DNA of 64,000 nucleotides from Deinococcus metalli (GTDB lineage Bacteria; Deinococcota; Deinococci; Deinococcales; Deinococcaceae). The notes under the pieces are model-generated. The model worked only from the letters and a program-made list of their open reading frames with translations. It made no database searches and was not told where the DNA came from. The position numbers and the translations under genes were made by a program. This document shows positions 32,996 through 44,034 of this stretch, in pieces. Each line of letters starts with the position of its first letter. Within the stretch, counting starts at the first letter, position 1. The DNA lies in assembly GCF_014201805.1 (NCBI RefSeq), contig NZ_JACHFK010000005.1, positions 50,001-114,000 on the forward strand. The letters are read 5' to 3'.

Positions 32996-34183
32996 TCAGC
33001 CGTCCAGCGGCAGCCCCACGTAGTTCTCGGCCAGGGCGGTCGCCGCCGCGCGTGAGGACGTCACGTACTCCAGGTCGGCCATGTGGATGCGCTGCTCGAA
33101 GGCGTTCTCCTCGGGGTTCACGTGCAGCAGGGTCGTCATGTACCAGCTGAAGCGCTCGGCCCGCCACACGCGGCGCAGGCAGGTGTCGGTGTAGGCGTCC
33201 AGCCGCGCGCGCCCCTGGCCCGCGTAGTGCTGCTCCAGGCCGCGGAACAGGTACACGGCGTCGGCCACCGCGAGGTTCAATCCCTTCGCGCCGGTCGGCG
33301 GCACGATGTGCGCGGCGTCGCCGGCGATGAACAGCGGGCCGCGCTGCATGCGGTCGGACACGAAGCTCCGCAGGCCCACCACCCCCTTCTGGAAGATGCG
33401 TCCCTCCCTGAGCTGCCAGCTGTCCGTGGCGAGGCGCTCCCGCAGTTCCTGCCAGATGCGCTCGTCGGGGTACGCGGCGAGGTCCTCGCCCACGCCGCAC
33501 TGGATGTACATGCGCTGCACCGTGTCAGAGCGGGTGCTGAGCAGCGCGAAGCCGCGCTCGTGGCGGGCGTAGACCAGTTCGTGGTACGACCGCGGCGCCT
33601 CCACCAGGATGCCCAGCCAGCCGAAGGGGTAGAGCTTGTGGTACTCGGTCCGGCCCTCGATGTGCTGTCGGCTGTGGCCCTGCGAGCCGTCACAGCCGGC
33701 CACGAAGTCGCCCACGAGCGTTTCCGGGGCGGCGTCCGCGCTCTGCCGGAAAGACACCTGTGGACGGTCGGCGGTCACCCGGCTCAGGTCCACGTCCTGC
33801 ACGCCGAAGAGGATGCGGCCACCGTGGTCGAGATGGCCGGCGATCAGGTCGCGCAGCACCTCGTGTTGCGGGTAGACCGTGACGCGCTTGCCACCGGTCA
33901 GTTCCTCCAGGTCGAGGTGGCAGCGCTCGCGGCCGTGCTGGAGGCTGATCCCGCTGTGAAAGTGGGCCTCGCGGTCCATGCGCCCCCCCAGGCCCAGGTC
34001 GCGCATGAGGTCGGCCGTCCACTGCTCGAGCACCCCGGCCCGGATGGTCTGCTCGATGTCCTCGCGGCTGCGGGTGTCCAGGATGACGCTCTCGATGCCC
34101 TGGCGGTGGAGGAGGTGGGCCAGGAACAGCCCGGCGGGGCCGGCCCCGACGATCACGACCTGGGTGCGGGTGGGGTGGGTCAT
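32996..34183 (-). CDS. pobA: 4-hydroxybenzoate 3-monooxygenase
   Basis: The 395-residue protein has the normal PobA length. It shows GAGPAGLFLA at the N-terminus, the DG motif GCDGSQGHSR near 160, and GDAAHIVPPTGAKGLNLA near 285. It uses NADPH and FAD to convert 4-hydroxybenzoate to protocatechuate. It is divergent from the pca operon, sharing a 209-bp control region with an inverted repeat. This placement makes 4-hydroxybenzoate the likely entry compound to the pca pathway, for example from the B ring of an apigenin-type aglycone. Confidence 0.94.
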   Translation of the reverse strand: MTHPTRTQVVIVGAGPAGLFLAHLLHRQGIESVILDTRSREDIEQTIRAGVLEQWTADLMRDLGLGGRMDREAHFHSGISLQHGRERCHLDLEELTGGKRVTVYPQHEVLRDLIAGHLDHGGRILFGVQDVDLSRVTADRPQVSFRQSADAAPETLVGDFVAGCDGSQGHSRQHIEGRTEYHKLYPFGWLGILVEAPRSYHELVYARHERGFALLSTRSDTVQRMYIQCGVGEDLAAYPDERIWQELRERLATDSWQLREGRIFQKGVVGLRSFVSDRMQRGPLFIAGDAAHIVPPTGAKGLNLAVADAVYLFRGLEQHYAGQGRARLDAYTDTCLRRVWRAERFSWYMTTLLHVNPEENAFEQRIHMADLEYVTSSRAAATALAENYVGLPLDG

Positions 34184-34293
34184 GGAACTCCTGTGGCAAG
34201 GGTGGTGGATGGAGCGGCGGCCAGCACGCGGCCGCCGGATGACGTTGGGACGCCCTCACTGTGCGCCGCGCGTCCGACCCGGACAAGCCACGT

Positions 34294-34310
34294 ATTCAGG
34301 AATGCTGAAT
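34294..34310. promoter_or_regulatory. Inverted repeat between pobA and pca operon
   Basis: ATTCAG and CTGAAT flank a 5-bp spacer (GAATG). The site is 110 bp from the pobA start and 83 bp from the pcaL start, in the only divergent control region of the aromatic genes. It is a candidate site for the IclR regulator at 40952-41755. Confidence 0.5.
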
Positions 34311-34392
34311 GGCCAGCTTGCCACCATCCGGGCCAGACCGGACACTGAAGCACAGCCCGCCTTGCATCCCCCTGCCACTCCCAAGGAGTCCA

Positions 34393-35541
34393 GTGCCCTT
34401 CGTCCGAACCTCCACCCTGACCCTGCACGTCCAGCATTCCGGCGTGAGCACCGCGCCGCCGCTGGTGTTCCTCAACCCGGTCGGCAGCGACCTGCGCGTG
34501 TGGGACGCCGTGGCCGCCGACCTGGCGGCCGGGTTCCAGCTCATCCGTTACGACCTGCGCGGCCAGGGCCTCAGCGACGCGCCGGACGGCGACACCACCC
34601 TGGACGATCACGTCGCGGATCTGGCGAACCTGCTGGACGTGCTGGGGCACGACACGGTCTCGCTGGCCGGGTGCTCCCTGGGCGGGCTGATCGCCCAGGG
34701 CTTCGCGCTGGCGTCCCCGGAACGCGTCCGGCGGCTGGCGCTGCTCGACACCCTGCCGCGCATCGGCACGGAGGAGGGCTGGACCGCGCGCATGGCGCAG
34801 GTGCGGGAACGCGGCCTGGAGGTGCTGGCCCCCGACCTGATCCGCCGCTGGTTCGCCCCCGCGTACTTCGCCGCCCACCCGGACGACGCACACGGCTACA
34901 CCACCCTGCTGGCGCGCAGCCCGCAGGCCGGCTACCTGGGCAGCTGCGCGGCCCTGCGGGACGCCGACCTCACGGCCCACATGGATGGCCTGCGGCCGCC
35001 CACCGTGGTGCTGTGCGGCGAGTCGGACGTGTCCACCCCGCCGGACGCGTGCCGGGCGTTCGCGGCCCGGATCGGCGCCGAGTTCGCGCTGGTCGCGGAC
35101 GCCGCCCACCTGCCGATGGTCGAGCAGCCGCAGGCCGTGTCCCGGCGGCTGGCCGCCTTCCTGCGGCCTGAGTCGTCCCGCCTCGACCAGGGCCTGGCCG
35201 TGCGCCGGCAGGTGCTGGGCGCCGCGCACGTCGACCGGGCCAGTGCGCAGGCCACCGACCTCGACCGGGACTTCCAGCAGTTCATCACCGAGTACGCGTG
35301 GGGCGGCCCGTGGTCGCGGGGCCACCTCGACACCCGCACCCGCCACCTGCTGACGCTGGCGATCCTGACCGCCCTGCCGCGCGAGCACGAACTGGAGCTG
35401 CACGTGCGGGCCACCCTCAACACCGGCGTCACGCCGGACGACCTGCGCGAGGTCTTCATGCACGTCGCGGTGTACGCGGGCGTGCCCGTCGCCAACCGCG
35501 CCTTTGCCATCGCCAAATCCGTCCTCAGGGAGGAGCCATGA
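34393..35541 (+). CDS. pcaL: Fused 3-oxoadipate enol-lactonase / 4-carboxymuconolactone decarboxylase
   Basis: The 382-residue protein joins two beta-ketoadipate enzymes. Residues 1-255 are an alpha/beta hydrolase with nucleophile Ser95 (GCSLGG) and HLPMVEQP near the end. Residues about 270-380 are the carboxymuconolactone decarboxylase, with RHLLTLAIL and HVAVYAGVPVANRAF. The decarboxylase makes the enol-lactone and the lactonase hydrolyses it to 3-oxoadipate. Such fusions (PcaL) are known in actinobacteria. I use the GTG at 34393 after AAGGAG, since the upstream part of the frame has no family sequence. Confidence 0.9.
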   Translation: MPFVRTSTLTLHVQHSGVSTAPPLVFLNPVGSDLRVWDAVAADLAAGFQLIRYDLRGQGLSDAPDGDTTLDDHVADLANLLDVLGHDTVSLAGCSLGGLIAQGFALASPERVRRLALLDTLPRIGTEEGWTARMAQVRERGLEVLAPDLIRRWFAPAYFAAHPDDAHGYTTLLARSPQAGYLGSCAALRDADLTAHMDGLRPPTVVLCGESDVSTPPDACRAFAARIGAEFALVADAAHLPMVEQPQAVSRRLAAFLRPESSRLDQGLAVRRQVLGAAHVDRASAQATDLDRDFQQFITEYAWGGPWSRGHLDTRTRHLLTLAILTALPREHELELHVRATLNTGVTPDDLREVFMHVAVYAGVPVANRAFAIAKSVLREEP

Positions 35542-36269
35542 CCCGCCCCGCCGAGCCTGCCGCCCAGCCCGTGCTGTCTTCGCCGCACCCGCCGCACCTG
35601 TACCCGCCGTACACCAGCAGCGTGAAGCGCGCGCCGCACGAACTCCTGCTGCCGGTCCCGGACGCCCTGCGCGATCACGGCGGTCCCGTCTTCGGCCCCA
35701 GCGTCCTGCGGCCGGACGACTTTGATACCACCCGCAACGCCCGGGTGAACGGCGAGCCGCTGGGCGAGCGCATCACCGTGCGCGGACGGCTGCTGGACTC
35801 GGCCGGGCGGCCCATCCGCGGCGCGCTGATCGAGACGTGGCAGGCCAATGCCGCGGGACGCTACGTCCACCAGCACGACCGGCACGACGCGCCGCTGGAC
35901 CCGAACTTCACCGGCACGGCCCGCCTGCTCACCGACGACCGCGGCGAGTACGAACTGGTGTCCATCCGCCCCGGCGCGTACCCGTGGGGCAACCACCCCA
36001 ACGCATGGCGCCCGGCGCACATCCACTTCAGCGTGTTCGGCACCGACTTCACCCAGCGCGTGGTGAGCCAGATGTACTTTCCCGGCGACCCGCTGCTGGC
36101 CCATGACCCCATCTATCAGGGCATCCCGGACGAGAAGGGCCGCGCCCGCCTGATCAGCGCCTTCGACCTGACCCTCACGCAGCCGGGCTGGGCGCTGGGC
36201 TACCGTTTCGACATCGTGCTGGGCGGCAGCGCCGCGACTCCCTTCGAGGACCCCGACCATGACGACTGA
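35538..36269 (+). CDS. pcaH: Protocatechuate 3,4-dioxygenase beta subunit
   Basis: The 243-residue protein is the Fe(III)-carrying subunit. It has the YTSSVKRAP N-terminal motif and GALIETWQANAAGRY. Probable iron ligands are Tyr in GAYPW, a later Tyr, and the His pair in PAHIHFSVFG. It opens protocatechuate between the two hydroxyls. The ATG overlaps the pcaL stop and the gene overlaps pcaG by 11 bp, which fits assembly of the heterodimer. Confidence 0.94.
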   Translation: MTRPAEPAAQPVLSSPHPPHLYPPYTSSVKRAPHELLLPVPDALRDHGGPVFGPSVLRPDDFDTTRNARVNGEPLGERITVRGRLLDSAGRPIRGALIETWQANAAGRYVHQHDRHDAPLDPNFTGTARLLTDDRGEYELVSIRPGAYPWGNHPNAWRPAHIHFSVFGTDFTQRVVSQMYFPGDPLLAHDPIYQGIPDEKGRARLISAFDLTLTQPGWALGYRFDIVLGGSAATPFEDPDHDD

Positions 36270-36885
36270 GCGGCCAGCGCTGACGCCCGAGACCTCCAAC
36301 ATTCCCGAGGGCGCCTTCGGCCCGTCGCCCAGCCAGACCGTGGGGCCGTACTTCCACCAGGGCCTGATCCACGGCTTCCAGGGCCACCACAGTGCGGCGG
36401 GGCACGTCACCGTGGACCCTGTCAGCGCCGAGGCCGGCACTGTCCCGGGCGAGCGCATCCGCGTGACCGGCCAGGTGTTCGACGGTGACGGCGTGGCGAT
36501 TCCCGACGCCATGCTCGAGGTGTGGCATGCCGACGCGGCCGGGCGCTACGTCCAGCAGCCAGGCGCGGCGTTCACGGGTTTCGCGCGCACGCACACCCGC
36601 ACGCCGGACGCCCGGTACGAGGTGCAGACCATCAAGCCCGGCGCCGCGCCCGGCGAGGCTCCCAGACTGTGGCTGTGGGTGGGCATGCGCGGCCTCCTGA
36701 CGCACCTGTATACCGCCGTGTATTTCAGCGACGAGGACAACAGCACCGACCCGCTGCTGGCCACGGTGCCCGAAGCGCGCCGCTCGACCCTGATTGCCCG
36801 GCGCCAGGACCGGCCCGGCGGCGCCACGTACGTCTTCGACCTCCGCATGCAGGGCGAGGGCGAGACGGTGTTCTTCACGCCATGA
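36259..36885 (+). CDS. pcaG: Protocatechuate 3,4-dioxygenase alpha subunit
   Basis: The 208-residue protein has the alpha-subunit start (PSPSQTVGPYFHQGL) and the paralogous core AMLEVWHADAAGRYV. The region aligned to the iron site has no His pair, as expected for the non-catalytic subunit. It pairs with PcaH. Confidence 0.93.
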   Translation: MTTERPALTPETSNIPEGAFGPSPSQTVGPYFHQGLIHGFQGHHSAAGHVTVDPVSAEAGTVPGERIRVTGQVFDGDGVAIPDAMLEVWHADAAGRYVQQPGAAFTGFARTHTRTPDARYEVQTIKPGAAPGEAPRLWLWVGMRGLLTHLYTAVYFSDEDNSTDPLLATVPEARRSTLIARRQDRPGGATYVFDLRMQGEGETVFFTP

Positions 36886-36895
36886 AGGGGCACCC

Positions 36896-38278
36896 ATGCC
36901 GCTGACCCCGATGGACTCCGAACTCTTCGGCGCCATGTTTGCCCACCCGGAGGTGGCGGCCCTCTACACCGACCACGCCCACCTGCACAGGCTGCTGGAG
37001 GTGGAGGTGGCCCTGGCCCGCGCGCAGGCGCGGCTGGGCGTGATCCCCCAGGCTTCCGCTGAGGCGATCAGCGCCCTGGTCAGCGACTTCGAGCCGGACA
37101 TGGCGCGGCTGAGCGCCGGGCTTCTCCAGGATGGTGTCCCCATCCCTGCGCTGCTCGCTCAGCTCCGGCCCGCCCTGCCGCCGGCGGCGCGCGAGCACCT
37201 GCACTACGGGGCGACCAGCCAGGACATCGTGGACACTGCCTTCGTGCTCGGCGCGCGCCGGGCCCTGGCGGTGCTGCGGCGTGTGCTGCTGGACGTCGGA
37301 GACCAGCTCGCCGGACTCGGCCGGAGCCACGCGACCACGCTGATGCCGGGGCGCACCCATGCCCAGCACGCCCTGCCCACGACCTTCGGCCTGAAGGCCG
37401 CAGGATGGCTGTCCCCGCTGACGCGGCATCTGGAACGGCTCTCGGAGCTGGAAGGGCGGCTGTACGCGGTCAGCTTCGGCGGCGCGGCCGGGACGCTCGC
37501 GGCGCTGGGGCAGCGCGGCCTGGACGTGGCGCAGGCGCTGGCGGACGGGCTGTCCCTGAGCGTGCCCCCGACCCCCTGGCACACCCAGCGCGACACGGTG
37601 CTGGAGCTGAGCGCGTGGCTCACCGGCGTGTGCACGAGCCTGGGCAAGCTGGCCCAGGACGTCATCCTGCTGTCGCAGAGCGAGGTGGGCGAGGTCTTCG
37701 AGGGCGGCGGGGGCGGCGGCAGCAGCACCATGCCCCAGAAACAGAACCCCATCACGGCCGAGCTGATCGTGGCGGCGGCCGGTACGGCGGCGGGACTGCT
37801 CGCCGCCGCCGCGCGCAGCGGCGTTCAGGAGCACGAACGCGGCACGCACGGCTGGCAGGTCGAGTGGCTGGTCGTGCCGCAACTGCTCGGCCTGACGGGC
37901 GCGGCCCTGGGCCACACGGTGCGCCTCCTTTCCGGTCTGGACGTCAGGGCCGGGCGCATGGCGCAGAATGTGGCCGCCTCGAACGGGCTGATGCTCGCCG
38001 AGGCGCTCAGCTTCGCGCTGGCCCAGGTGATGCCCCGGGCCGAAGCCCAGCAGCTCGTGCGGTCGGCGGCCCGGCATGCTGCCGGCGGCGAGGGGCATCT
38101 GGTCGCCCTCGTGCGCGACCGGCTCGGTGCCCGCGGGGCGGACATCGACTGGTCTACTGTGACCGAAGCCCACACGCTGGGCGTCAGCGCTGACCTCATC
38201 CAGCGGGCGCTCGACCACCACGCCCACGTCCGGGCGTCGGCGTTCCCTCAGCCCCCATCCCATCAGGAGATCCCATGA
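36896..38278 (+). CDS. pcaB: 3-carboxy-cis,cis-muconate cycloisomerase
   Basis: This 460-residue protein of the fumarase/aspartase superfamily has the signature [11 protein letters not shown] near residue 282. Conserved upstream regions are [13 protein letters not shown] and [10 protein letters not shown]. It cyclises carboxymuconate to carboxymuconolactone, the step between PcaHG and PcaL. I start at the ATG at 36896, with GAAGGGG upstream; the open frame extends further back without family sequence. Confidence 0.93.
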   Translation: MPLTPMDSELFGAMFAHPEVAALYTDHAHLHRLLEVEVALARAQARLGVIPQASAEAISALVSDFEPDMARLSAGLLQDGVPIPALLAQLRPALPPAAREHLHYGATSQDIVDTAFVLGARRALAVLRRVLLDVGDQLAGLGRSHATTLMPGRTHAQHALPTTFGLKAAGWLSPLTRHLERLSELEGRLYAVSFGGAAGTLAALGQRGLDVAQALADGLSLSVPPTPWHTQRDTVLELSAWLTGVCTSLGKLAQDVILLSQSEVGEVFEGGGGGGSSTMPQKQNPITAELIVAAAGTAAGLLAAAARSGVQEHERGTHGWQVEWLVVPQLLGLTGAALGHTVRLLSGLDVRAGRMAQNVAASNGLMLAEALSFALAQVMPRAEAQQLVRSAARHAAGGEGHLVALVRDRLGARGADIDWSTVTEAHTLGVSADLIQRALDHHAHVRASAFPQPPSHQEIP

Positions 38279-39563
38279 CCACTGCCCAGCCCCCGCGCGC
38301 CGCCCACCCGACCGACCGGGACGTGGTGATCGTGTCCGCCGTCCGGACACCGATCGGCACGATCCGCGGCCGGTTGTCGACCGTGCGCCCAGACGACCTT
38401 GCCGCGCTGGTGATCCGTGAGGCCGTCGCGCGCAGCGGGGTGCCGGCCGAGATGATCGAGGAAGTCATCCTGGGGTGCGCGAACCAGGCGGGGGAGGATA
38501 ACCGCAACGTCGCCCGCATGGCCGGCCTGCTGGCTGGCCTGCCGGACAGCGTCGCGGGCCTGACGGTCAACCGGCTGTGTGCGTCCGGGCTGTCCGCGGT
38601 CAACTCGGCGGCCCGCGCGATCCGGAACGGCGACGGCGACGTGTATGTCGCCGGTGGGGTGGAGAGCATGACCCGCGCGCCGCTGAGCATGCCCAAGGGC
38701 GGCACGGCCTTCGCGACCGGGAACGTGACCGCGTACGACACCACGCTGGGCTGGCGCTACCCGAACCCGGCGATGGAAGCGCTGTTCCCGCTCGAAGCGA
38801 TGGGGGAGACCGCCGAGAACATCGTGGAGCGCAGCCGACAGGGCGCGTACGCCGGCGGGGAGATCACCCGCGCCGATCAGGACGCCTTCGCGCTGGACAG
38901 CCAACGCAAGGCCGTGAACGCGATCAACGCGGGTCATTTCGCGTCCCAGATCATGCCGGTGGAGCTGCGGGGACGCGCCGGCCCGTCCATGTTCGACACG
39001 GACGAGCACCCCAGGGCCAAGACAGACGGCACCACCTACACCCTCGCCACGGACGAGGCGACGCTGGCAGGGCTGAAGCCAGCGTTCCGCAAAGGGGGGA
39101 CGGTGACGGCCGGGAACGCGTCGGGTCTGAACGACGGAGCGGCGGCGCTGGTGCTGATGAGCGCGGCAAAGGCCCGTGACCTCGGGATCACGCCGCTGGC
39201 ACGCTGGGTGGGCGGCGCGGCGGCCGGGGTGGAGGCGCGGGTGATGGGCCTGGGACCCATCCCCGCCACCCGCAAGGTGCTGGCCCGCACCGGGCTGACC
39301 GTGGCCGACCTCGACCTGATCGAACTGAACGAGGCCTTCGCCGCCCAGGCGATCGCGTGTCTCCGGGAACTGGAGCTGCCGGAGGAGCGCGTGAACGTCA
39401 ACGGGGGCGCCATCGCGCTGGGGCATCCCCTGGGCATGAGCGGCGCCCGGCTGGTCGTGGCCCTGACGCACGAGCTGGCCCGCACCGGTGGGCGCTACGG
39501 CCTGGCGACGTTGTGCGTCGGGGTCGGCCAGGGCGAAGCGGCCGTCATCGAGAGGATCGACGG

Positions 39564-39567
<4 letters not shown>
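38275..39567 (+). CDS. pcaF: 3-oxoadipyl-CoA thiolase
   Basis: The 430-residue thiolase has the nucleophile Cys in [12 protein letters not shown] (near residue 101) and the C-terminal motifs [23 protein letters not shown] and the second catalytic Cys in TLCVGVGQG. It splits 3-oxoadipyl-CoA to acetyl-CoA and succinyl-CoA. At 430 residues it is about 30 longer than usual, due to an N-terminal extension. Its ATG overlaps pcaB. Confidence 0.92.
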
Positions 39568-40913
<1,346 letters not shown>

Positions 40914-40937
40914 ACCGTGCGCTGGGAGCTTCGGCTC

Positions 40938-40943
40938 TATGCT
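40938..40943 (+). promoter_or_regulatory. -10 box before the IclR gene
   Basis: TATGCT ends 8 nt before the ATG at 40952, again a leaderless-type arrangement. The regulator gene therefore has its own promoter just after the pca operon. Confidence 0.45.
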
Positions 40944-40951
40944 GGAACTCC

Positions 40952-41755
40952 ATGCTGGGAACGTTCGAGAAGGCCCGCCGGGTGCTGGACCTGTACTCCA
41001 CCCGCTACCCGGAGTGGGGGGTCACGGAGGTTGCCCGGCGCCTGGAGATTCCAGCCTCGAGCGCCCATCTGCTGATGACGTCCCTGACGCACATGGGCCT
41101 CCTGCACCGGACGGTCGCGGGCCGGTACCGGCTGGGCTTCAAGCTGCTCGCCCTGAGCCAGATCCTCCTGTCGAACACCCCGTGGCGTGACGTGTCCAGG
41201 GAGGTGCTGTCCGCTGCGGCCCAGCGGCACGCCGAGGCCCTGCATGTGGCGGCGTTCGATGGCGGTCAGGTGGTGGTCGTCGCCCGCGGTGCCGGTCCGT
41301 ACGCGGACAGCGTGATCCTGCCGGACGTGGGCGCTGTCCTCCCGGCGCTGGAGAGTGCCAGCGGGCGGCTGCTGCTGGCGCACCGGCCGTGGAATGTCGT
41401 CAAGCGCGTGCTCATGGAAGCGGACTTGAAAGAAGGCCGCGCCGAGGAGACGTTGCAGGCCCTGGAACAGGTGCTTCAGGACGGCTACAGCGTGTATGAC
41501 GCTGGTCCGTCCTGGTCGGCCGCCGCGGGCGTCCGGAACCACAACGGCGAGGTCATCGCTGCTGTCTGTGTCAGCGTGCCCGTGGCGCGCCATGCCGAAC
41601 AGCGGGCGGCGCTCCCCCAGATCGTGCTGGGCATCGGCCACGAGATTTCCGAGCGGCTCGGCTTCTTCAGCGCGGCCGGTGCCGAGGACCAGGCGGTGTG
41701 GACCTCCGTTCAGGGGGAGGAGCGGCTCACCGTGAGGCCCCGCCGAGACGGCTGA
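40952..41755 (+). CDS. IclR-family regulator, probable pob/pca regulator
   Basis: The 267-residue protein has an N-terminal winged helix (about 5-65: GVTEVARRLEIPASSAHLLM split once). A GAF-like IclR effector domain follows (YRLGFKLLALSQ, then ASGRLLLAH and GVRNHNGEVIAAVCVSVP in two parts). IclR proteins named PobR, PcaR and PcaU control 4-hydroxybenzoate and protocatechuate genes. Its place after pcaIJ and the inverted repeat at 34294 support that role here; the effector is unknown. Confidence 0.87.
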   Translation: MLGTFEKARRVLDLYSTRYPEWGVTEVARRLEIPASSAHLLMTSLTHMGLLHRTVAGRYRLGFKLLALSQILLSNTPWRDVSREVLSAAAQRHAEALHVAAFDGGQVVVVARGAGPYADSVILPDVGAVLPALESASGRLLLAHRPWNVVKRVLMEADLKEGRAEETLQALEQVLQDGYSVYDAGPSWSAAAGVRNHNGEVIAAVCVSVPVARHAEQRAALPQIVLGIGHEISERLGFFSAAGAEDQAVWTSVQGEERLTVRPRRDG

Positions 41756-42098
41756 CAGCTGTTCGGGGCGAACCGACTTCCTCTGATCGACAGAAGCTGG
41801 GGCGCCGTGTGTGCCGCGCCATGCAGCCGAAGTCAGGTGTGCCAGATGGGATCACCCCTGGCCCCTCGGAGCTGCATGTGTGCAGAGATGGGTGTAGGGC
41901 GGCGTGAATCTGGGTTCTATTCGAAGGCCAGGGCGGTTGTGCGTACTGGGAGGACCACCCTACTGGGCAACTCAGCCTTCGCCTGGAAATCGGGCGCGAC
42001 AACGCGGACGACACACCCAGATCCTGGCCGCTCACGACGATACGGTCGAGAAGGTGGCGCTGCTGGTGGGTCTGGGCGTGACGATCGGCGGGTTCCCG
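41756..42098. other. Gap without a recognisable gene
   Basis: The frame of the following phosphoribosyltransferase is open back to 41904, but that part has no family sequence and no ribosome site. I see no hairpin with a T tract or clear promoter in this stretch. Confidence 0.4.
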
Positions 42099-42659
42099 GT
42101 GACGCTGGGAGTGCTGGACCTGCTGCGGCAGGCCGGCGCGCTGCGCCCGGGCCACACGGCGCTGCAGGGCGGCGCCCACACCGATGGCTGGATTGACAAG
42201 GGCGCGGTCATGCGCGATCCCGGCACGCTGGACGAGGTGGCACTGCTGCAGGCAGGGCAGCTGCGGCGCGCGTGGCCAGACGCGACGCTGTTGGTGGGGT
42301 TGCCCGCGTGCGGAGCGGTGCTGGCGTCCTTCGTCGGCCGGCATCTGCGCTGGCCGGTGGCGTACCTGCTGGATGACGAGGAGGTGACGTGGCACCGCAT
42401 GCACGTGCCGGCCGCGCCGCAGCAGGTGGTGATCGTGGACGACGTGATCAGCACCGGCCGCGGCGTGCGGCGCGCCGCCGCGTTTCTGCGTACCCAGGGG
42501 CACGTCGTCCTGGGCGCCAGCGCGTGGGTGTGCCGCGCAGAGCTGGCCGAACTGGACGTCGTGGCCATGACGCCGCCCCCGTACCGCACGGTGGGGGCGC
42601 CGGAGTGTCCGGACTGCGCGCAGGGGCAGGCCGTGGTGCATGTGGGCGTGAGGGAATAG
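42099..42659 (+). CDS. Orotate phosphoribosyltransferase-like protein
   Basis: The 186-residue product has the type I PRTase PRPP loop (VVIVDDVISTGRGVRRA) near residue 112 and an OPRT-like N-terminus (VLDLLRQAGALRPGHTAL, then GWIDKGAVM). I use the GTG at 42099, with GGCGGG 6 nt upstream; GTGs at 42078 and 42111 are possible. A CPDC motif at the C-terminus is unusual for PyrE. It may be a paralogue with a salvage role rather than the biosynthetic enzyme. Confidence 0.72.
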   Translation: MTLGVLDLLRQAGALRPGHTALQGGAHTDGWIDKGAVMRDPGTLDEVALLQAGQLRRAWPDATLLVGLPACGAVLASFVGRHLRWPVAYLLDDEEVTWHRMHVPAAPQQVVIVDDVISTGRGVRRAAAFLRTQGHVVLGASAWVCRAELAELDVVAMTPPPYRTVGAPECPDCAQGQAVVHVGVRE

Positions 42660-42717
42660 GCTGGACGTGCCCGGCCCATGACACGAAGTGGAAAGTGATC
42701 TGTTAAACGTAGAGCGA

Positions 42718-42927
42718 ATGCCGCGCTACCGGTACGAGGGCTTTCAAATCCTGGACATGCACGCCCTGCCCGGCCGGTGGGTGCGGATCAGCGTGACCTG
42801 CTCCGAGCACCTCCAGCCCGGCGACGAACTGGACCTGAGGCCCTACGGCGTGTGGCGCGTCGACCACCTAGAAGTCGATCCCTCGCCCGGCGTGACGACC
42901 CTTGTCGCCGTGCACCTGACGGACTGA
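42718..42927 (+). CDS. Small beta-rich hypothetical protein
   Basis: The 69-residue product (MPRYRYEGFQILDMHALPG at the start, with strands WVRISVTC and VWRVDHLEVD) looks like a small beta barrel. I do not recognise the family. A GTG at 42688 would add 10 residues. It lies 58 bp after the PRTase gene and could be cotranscribed. Confidence 0.6.
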   Translation: MPRYRYEGFQILDMHALPGRWVRISVTCSEHLQPGDELDLRPYGVWRVDHLEVDPSPGVTTLVAVHLTD

Positions 42928-42950
42928 CAGGCACACTCATCCGCCCGTGC

Positions 42951-43601
42951 TCATGCACCGGCGTGCTGGAACTCTCCATGGCCGCCGGTGCTCCACGCGG
43001 CCAGCAGGTTCAGCACCGTGCGGTCGAGCATGCCCGGCGCGTCCGCCGCCCCGACGTGGCCCGACAGCTCGACGCTGACCAGACCGTGGGTGGCCGCCCA
43101 CAGACGCAGCGCCGCGTCCTCCGGGGAGGAGACCATGAGCTGCCCGCTGCTCACGGCTGCCTCCAGGGCGCGTTCCAGCGGCTGGAGGCTGGCCCTCGCT
43201 GCGCCAAGCGACGCGGCCGACGGGCTGAAGCCAGGAACGACGCGCTCGAACATGAGCACGTAGAGGGCCGGCCGGGCCACGGCAAAGGCGTGGTAGGCGC
43301 GGTTGAGGGCCAGGATTCGTTCCCGGGCGTCCGCGGAGGTCGGCACGTGGCCGAGCACCTGCGTCAGCTCGCCGAAGCCTGCGGCGTACAGGGCGTCCGT
43401 CAGGCCATGCTTGCCGCCGAACAGGGCGTAGATCGCGGTGGTGGAGGTCTGCGCGCGCGCGGCGATGCGCCGGGTCGAGAGGGCGTGCGGGCCACTGGTG
43501 TCCAGGACGTCGCGGGCGACAGAGAGAAGCGCGGCGCGCATCGCGTCCCGGGCGGCGGCACGCAGGGGAGGCTGGGAATCGGTCACCCTGCTATGAAACA
43601 C
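42951..43601 (-). CDS. TetR/AcrR-family regulator
   Basis: The 216-residue protein has a TetR helix-turn-helix at about 20-65 (LSTRRIAARAQTSTTAIYALFG in two parts). The GTG at 43601 overlaps the SRPBCC gene by 11 bp; a GTG at 43586 is an alternative and neither has a good ribosome site. It is the last gene of a three-gene operon, so it probably represses the promoter before the lactamase-fold gene, where a palindrome is present. Confidence 0.85.
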   Translation of the reverse strand: MFHSRVTDSQPPLRAAARDAMRAALLSVARDVLDTSGPHALSTRRIAARAQTSTTAIYALFGGKHGLTDALYAAGFGELTQVLGHVPTSADARERILALNRAYHAFAVARPALYVLMFERVVPGFSPSAASLGAARASLQPLERALEAAVSSGQLMVSSPEDAALRLWAATHGLVSVELSGHVGAADAPGMLDRTVLNLLAAWSTGGHGEFQHAGA

Positions 43602-44034
43602 CTTCCACGCGCCGGCGCAGCGATTCCATCACGCCGGGCAACTGTGACCGGAAGGCCGGACCGAGCAGGCGTGCCCAGAGCGCAGCGAGCGCTCCGGTGA
43701 AGTGGACGTGGTGCGTCATGTCCAGCGACCCCGGGCGTTCGGCGGTGATGGCGCGCCGGACGACGAGCCGGGCCAGCGGCAGGGCCGTCTCGAAGGTGTA
43801 GGCCCGCGGCCCGTCGACCTCGGTGATGGTAAAGCGGCTGGTCCGGCCGCTGCGGTCCGTGAGGCGGCCGGTCGTTCCGGCGCGGAAGGGGCCGCCCAGC
43901 AGGGCCTCCACGAGCGGCGTGTCCCAGGTGGGCCACGCGGCGACATCGGTCCACACGGTCCACAGCTCGGCGGGTGTGGCCCGGACCGTGACCGTGTGCT
44001 CGAAGCCCCCTGTGGCAGCGCGGTCGCGCGTCAT
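43591..44034 (-). CDS. SRPBCC-family (polyketide cyclase/START-like) protein
   Basis: The 147-residue product has the helix-grip pattern: VTVRATPAELWTVWTDVAAW in two parts at the N-terminus, GPFRAGTTGRLT, and a long C-terminal helix. It probably binds a hydrophobic ligand. The start overlaps the lactamase-fold gene stop, and it is cotranscribed with the TetR gene. Confidence 0.83.
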   Translation of the reverse strand: MTRDRAATGGFEHTVTVRATPAELWTVWTDVAAWPTWDTPLVEALLGGPFRAGTTGRLTDRSGRTSRFTITEVDGPRAYTFETALPLARLVVRRAITAERPGSLDMTHHVHFTGALAALWARLLGPAFRSQLPGVMESLRRRVEGVS

